Source of the DNA: Asterionellopsis glacialis
Taxonomy: Eukaryota > Bacillariophyta > Plagiogrammaphyceae > Rhaphoneidales > Asterionellopsidaceae
DNA: 30,887 nucleotides
Assembly: GCA_014885115.2 (NCBI GenBank)
Contig: WKLE02001168.1
Location: forward strand, 1 to 30,887
Reading direction: 5' to 3'
A model generated the notes under the pieces. That model had not been told where the DNA came from and did not search any database. It worked only from the letters and a program-made list of their open reading frames with translations. Both the position numbers and the translations under genes were made by a program. Shown in pieces: positions 28,908-30,887 of the stretch. Each line of letters opens with the position of its first letter. Within the stretch, counting starts at the first letter, position 1.

Positions 28908-29428
28908 TGCACTATGCTGGCAGCAAATTGAAAAGTGATAAGAAAATATTGAAAATGGAGTACAAATTGTGTGAGTGAGTAAATTATGAGCTATTTTAAC
29001 TAGTTGCTAAAAATAGCCAACAATTCTCCAATTCATCTTCTGGACCCAATTGCAGCATGGGATCCTACAGCCGATCTACTTAGAGTTCGGATTCCAATAG
29101 AGTTCAGTTTTAACATGTGAACCAAACTCCTTGAGGCATCCAATCATAAGATGCCGAGTTGGCGCGTCACCGTGTTCTGGTTAGATGCATCATGCTTTTG
29201 CTGCAGAGTGGATTTTGACATGCTTTGCTCATGACATCAGCGTTTGCATGAACGCAGCGCGTCACCGCATGTTCGTGTCTGTCCACTTGATGATGTCATC
29301 ATGTCATCTTGTTTGTCTGTGTGATGACGTCATCACATCTGTCCTGATCCGTGACGTCATCATATCATGGTCTGTCTGTACTACGGTTGATTGACATATC
29401 ACGCAAGTCTCGCGACTTGCCTACTGCA
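28908..29428 (-). mobile_element. Solo LTR 2 (521 bp) inside copy IV
   Basis: Inverted relative of 17894-18386. Minus strand starts TGCAGTAGGCAAGTCGCGAG at 29428 and ends CTGCCAGCATAGTGCA at 28908. A perfect 5-bp duplication AGATC flanks it (28903-28907 and 29429-29433). Removing it rejoins the accessory protein frame EDDL-LFQNMSKR. It is about 28 bases longer than LTR 1 through several indels. Confidence 0.85.
29270..29395 (-). promoter_or_regulatory. CRE-type palindrome array in LTR 2
   Basis: Perfect TGACGTCA at 29325-29332 and 29352-29359 plus TGATGTCATCA variants, spaced by GTCTGTC units. The arrangement mirrors LTR 1, so the motif survives in both diverged copies. Confidence 0.6.
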
Positions 29429-29890
29429 AGATCATCTTCAATATAATGATCCATTATTTTATCTACACTAAGCATTTTGCCAACCTTCAATCCACTAATT
29501 GTTCCATAATCAGCACTTTCAAGTGACTTCAATTCATATTTGTCTGGTATTCCTCTCTGCGGACCTTTGGTTTGTCTTCTATCATCAAACTGATTTTGTA
29601 AATGTCTTTGGGCTAGGTTGAGGAACTTTTCTCCTTCAATATGCTCCTTATGCTTGTGAACACATCATAAACATATTGGTACTCTTGCTGTACGGTTGTC
29701 TTTATCATCATCATCTATCCACTTTGCACATTCTGCATGAACATAGTTATGGCGCTTAATGCATTGCTTCAGCAGTTCAACCAATAGGATAGATATCTCT
29801 TGGAGTGTCATTGTTTCCATCAAACTTTCTTAGACTACAGCACTTAGCACGCATGCATTTGTCATCACATCTTTCAAAATGTAGGGATGA
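29429..29890 (-). pseudogene. Copy IV accessory gene, PHD-like finger and linker
   Basis: The minus strand from 29890 reads HFERCDDKCMRAKCCSLRKF, then, after a shift, CIKRHNYVHAECAKWIDDDD and VPICL(stop)CVHKHK, followed by FLNLAQRHLQNQFDDRRQ and GLKVGKMLSVDKIMDHYIED. The Cys/His order (C-x3-C..., H-x2-C, C-x2-C with a stop between) matches the second finger of copy I at 2430-2580. N-terminal GNAT sequence is absent: the gene is replaced at about 29890 by gypsy relic C. Confidence 0.55.
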
Positions 29891-30887
29891 TTGTTATATA
29901 GCATTCTGGAACAGCTTCTGAGTCAGGATCTAGTAGATCGAGATGGGAGAGTGTGTCAGCTACTATATTATGTTCACCATTTATATAGCATAATTTGGGA
30001 ACAAATTGTTCTACAAACCATCACCAGCATACGTGATGTTCAGTTTGACATTTGTTGTAGGTTAGATTCTTTTGATCTGTATGTATAATTACCTTGTGAC
30101 CAAGTAGGAGGTATCAGTATTCTCTGAGTACTTCTACAATAGATAGTACTTCTTGATCGCGAGTATTGTATTTAGTTTGAGTATCGGTAAGCTTCCTACT
30201 GTAGAAAACTATGGGCTTCTTGTCTTGATTAATAACTGGCCCTAGTTGGTGTTTACTGGCATCAGTATGTATGTGGAAAGGCTTTTTGAAGTCCAGGTAG
30301 GACAATTGTACTTCTTTGGCTATAATCTTCTTTATATTGTCAAAGGCTATTTGTTGTTCCTTTCCCCATTTGAACTTAACCCCTTTGCCTTGTTGCTTAG
30401 TTAGAGGAGCCAGTACGTGGGATCTGTGTATCCACATTTGTTTTTAGAAATTGACCATTCTTAAAAAAGAGCGTATCTTTTTGGTAGTCGTAGGTGGTGC
30501 TATGTTTAGTATGGCAGAGACCTTATGATTTAATGGCTTTATGCCCTTGCAACATACGTGAAATCTGAGATAATCTGTTTTGGTTTGTCCAAAGAAGGAT
30601 TTGTCCAGGTTGACTTTAAGTCCTGCTTCCTGTAGTCATTGTAGCACTAAATCCATCTTGTGTATGTGATCTTTGAAATTGTTCGTCGTAAGGAGCAATA
30701 GATCATCAATGTACACGTGTACAAATTCGCTCATTTTCTCTTTGAAAATGTCCCCTGAACTTGCTACTCCCATGGGTAGGTGTAAGTACTCGTACTTTCC
30801 CCATGGTAGTACGATAGTGCATAGCTTACTAGTGTCTGCATCTAATTGTATGTGATAGTATCCCATATTTAGGTCTAAAGATGACGC
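29890..30887 (-). pseudogene. Gypsy relic C, reverse transcriptase and RNase H (runs off window)
   Basis: The minus strand reads MGYYHIQLDADTSKLCTIVL, LPWGKYEYLHLPMGVASSGD, HVYIDDLLLLTTNNFKDHIH (intact YIDD), LKVNLDKSFF, then LTKQQGKGVKFKWGKEQQIA, FHIHTDASKHQLGPV, KPIVFYSRKLTDTQTKYNTR and NGEHNIVADTLSHLD, with stops near 30640 and 30113. It ends at DPDSEAVPECYITII near 29890, before the integrase. The 5' side continues beyond the window. Confidence 0.85.

Noticed and set aside
17894..29428. An 11.5-kb transposon with roughly 500-bp terminal inverted repeats
   Set aside because: The two inverted sequences each have TG...CA ends and their own separate 5-bp duplications (GTTCC and AGATC), and each interrupts a different gene. 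They are independent solo LTRs.
21600..29890. Copies III and IV as two halves of one accessory gene split by gypsy relic B
   Set aside because: Both contain the same 'LKAE/LKTEANF ... RWIP' region and differ strongly in sequence, so they are separate copies and not halves.

Overview
This is an AT-rich eukaryotic window, most likely from a diatom or a close stramenopile. One clearly intact host-type gene (14724-15647, +) begins with a signal peptide ending ...SSHA-FQTAP. That resembles the 'ASAFAP' cleavage site of diatom bipartite plastid presequences. Nearly everything else is a nested graveyard of mobile elements and gene relics. A 34-base run of N (14394-14427) separates a TE-dense left block from the host gene.

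Left block (1-14393). (1) Copy I of an unusual two-gene element: a degraded + strand gene (396-4743) encodes, in order, a GNAT-type acetyltransferase, two PHD-like zinc fingers, a Ulp1/C48-type cysteine protease and a second Cys-His-Asn hydrolase-like domain. It faces, tail to tail, a - strand transposase-family gene (4744-5521) whose catalytic core is deleted. (2) A 5'-truncated Ty3/gypsy pol (5920-8426, +) with its 3' LTR (about 8427-8676). (3) A composite of about 5 kb bounded by inverted repeats of 0.8-0.9 kb (8680-9565 and 12930-13711). It carries a forward TE-type gene relic and a reverse-strand captured piece of the PHD/Ulp1 gene (copy II) in an open 332-codon chimeric frame. (4) A glutathione-reductase relic (13909-14307).

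Middle (14428-17119). The host gene, a 654-bp MITE with a perfect 6-bp target duplication (16091-16744), and otherwise featureless spacer.

Right block (17120-30887). (5) A piggyBac-type transposase relic split by a 493-bp solo LTR with a perfect 5-bp duplication. (6) Copy III of the two-gene element: transposase relic (+, 19105-21591) convergent with the C-terminal half of the Ulp1 gene (-, 21600-23680), which is itself interrupted by an antisense 28S rRNA fragment of about 640 bp. (7) A second gypsy relic (LTR, gag, duplicated protease, RT, start of RNase H; 23680-26998). It contains a 39-bp insertion made of inverted copies of its flanks. (8) Copy IV, a divergent PHD/Ulp1 gene (-, 26999-29890) split by a second, oppositely oriented solo LTR (521 bp, 5-bp duplication). 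(9) A third gypsy pol fragment (-, 29890-30887).

The main point of interest is the recurring pair of a zinc-finger/RNase-H-fold-like transposase and a convergent GNAT-PHD-PHD-Ulp1-hydrolase protein. Copies I and III keep the same tail-to-tail layout, so it looks like one mobile element with a large chromatin- or ubiquitin-like-modifier accessory protein. All four copies of the accessory gene are damaged. Family calls come from reading motifs by eye; no search was run.
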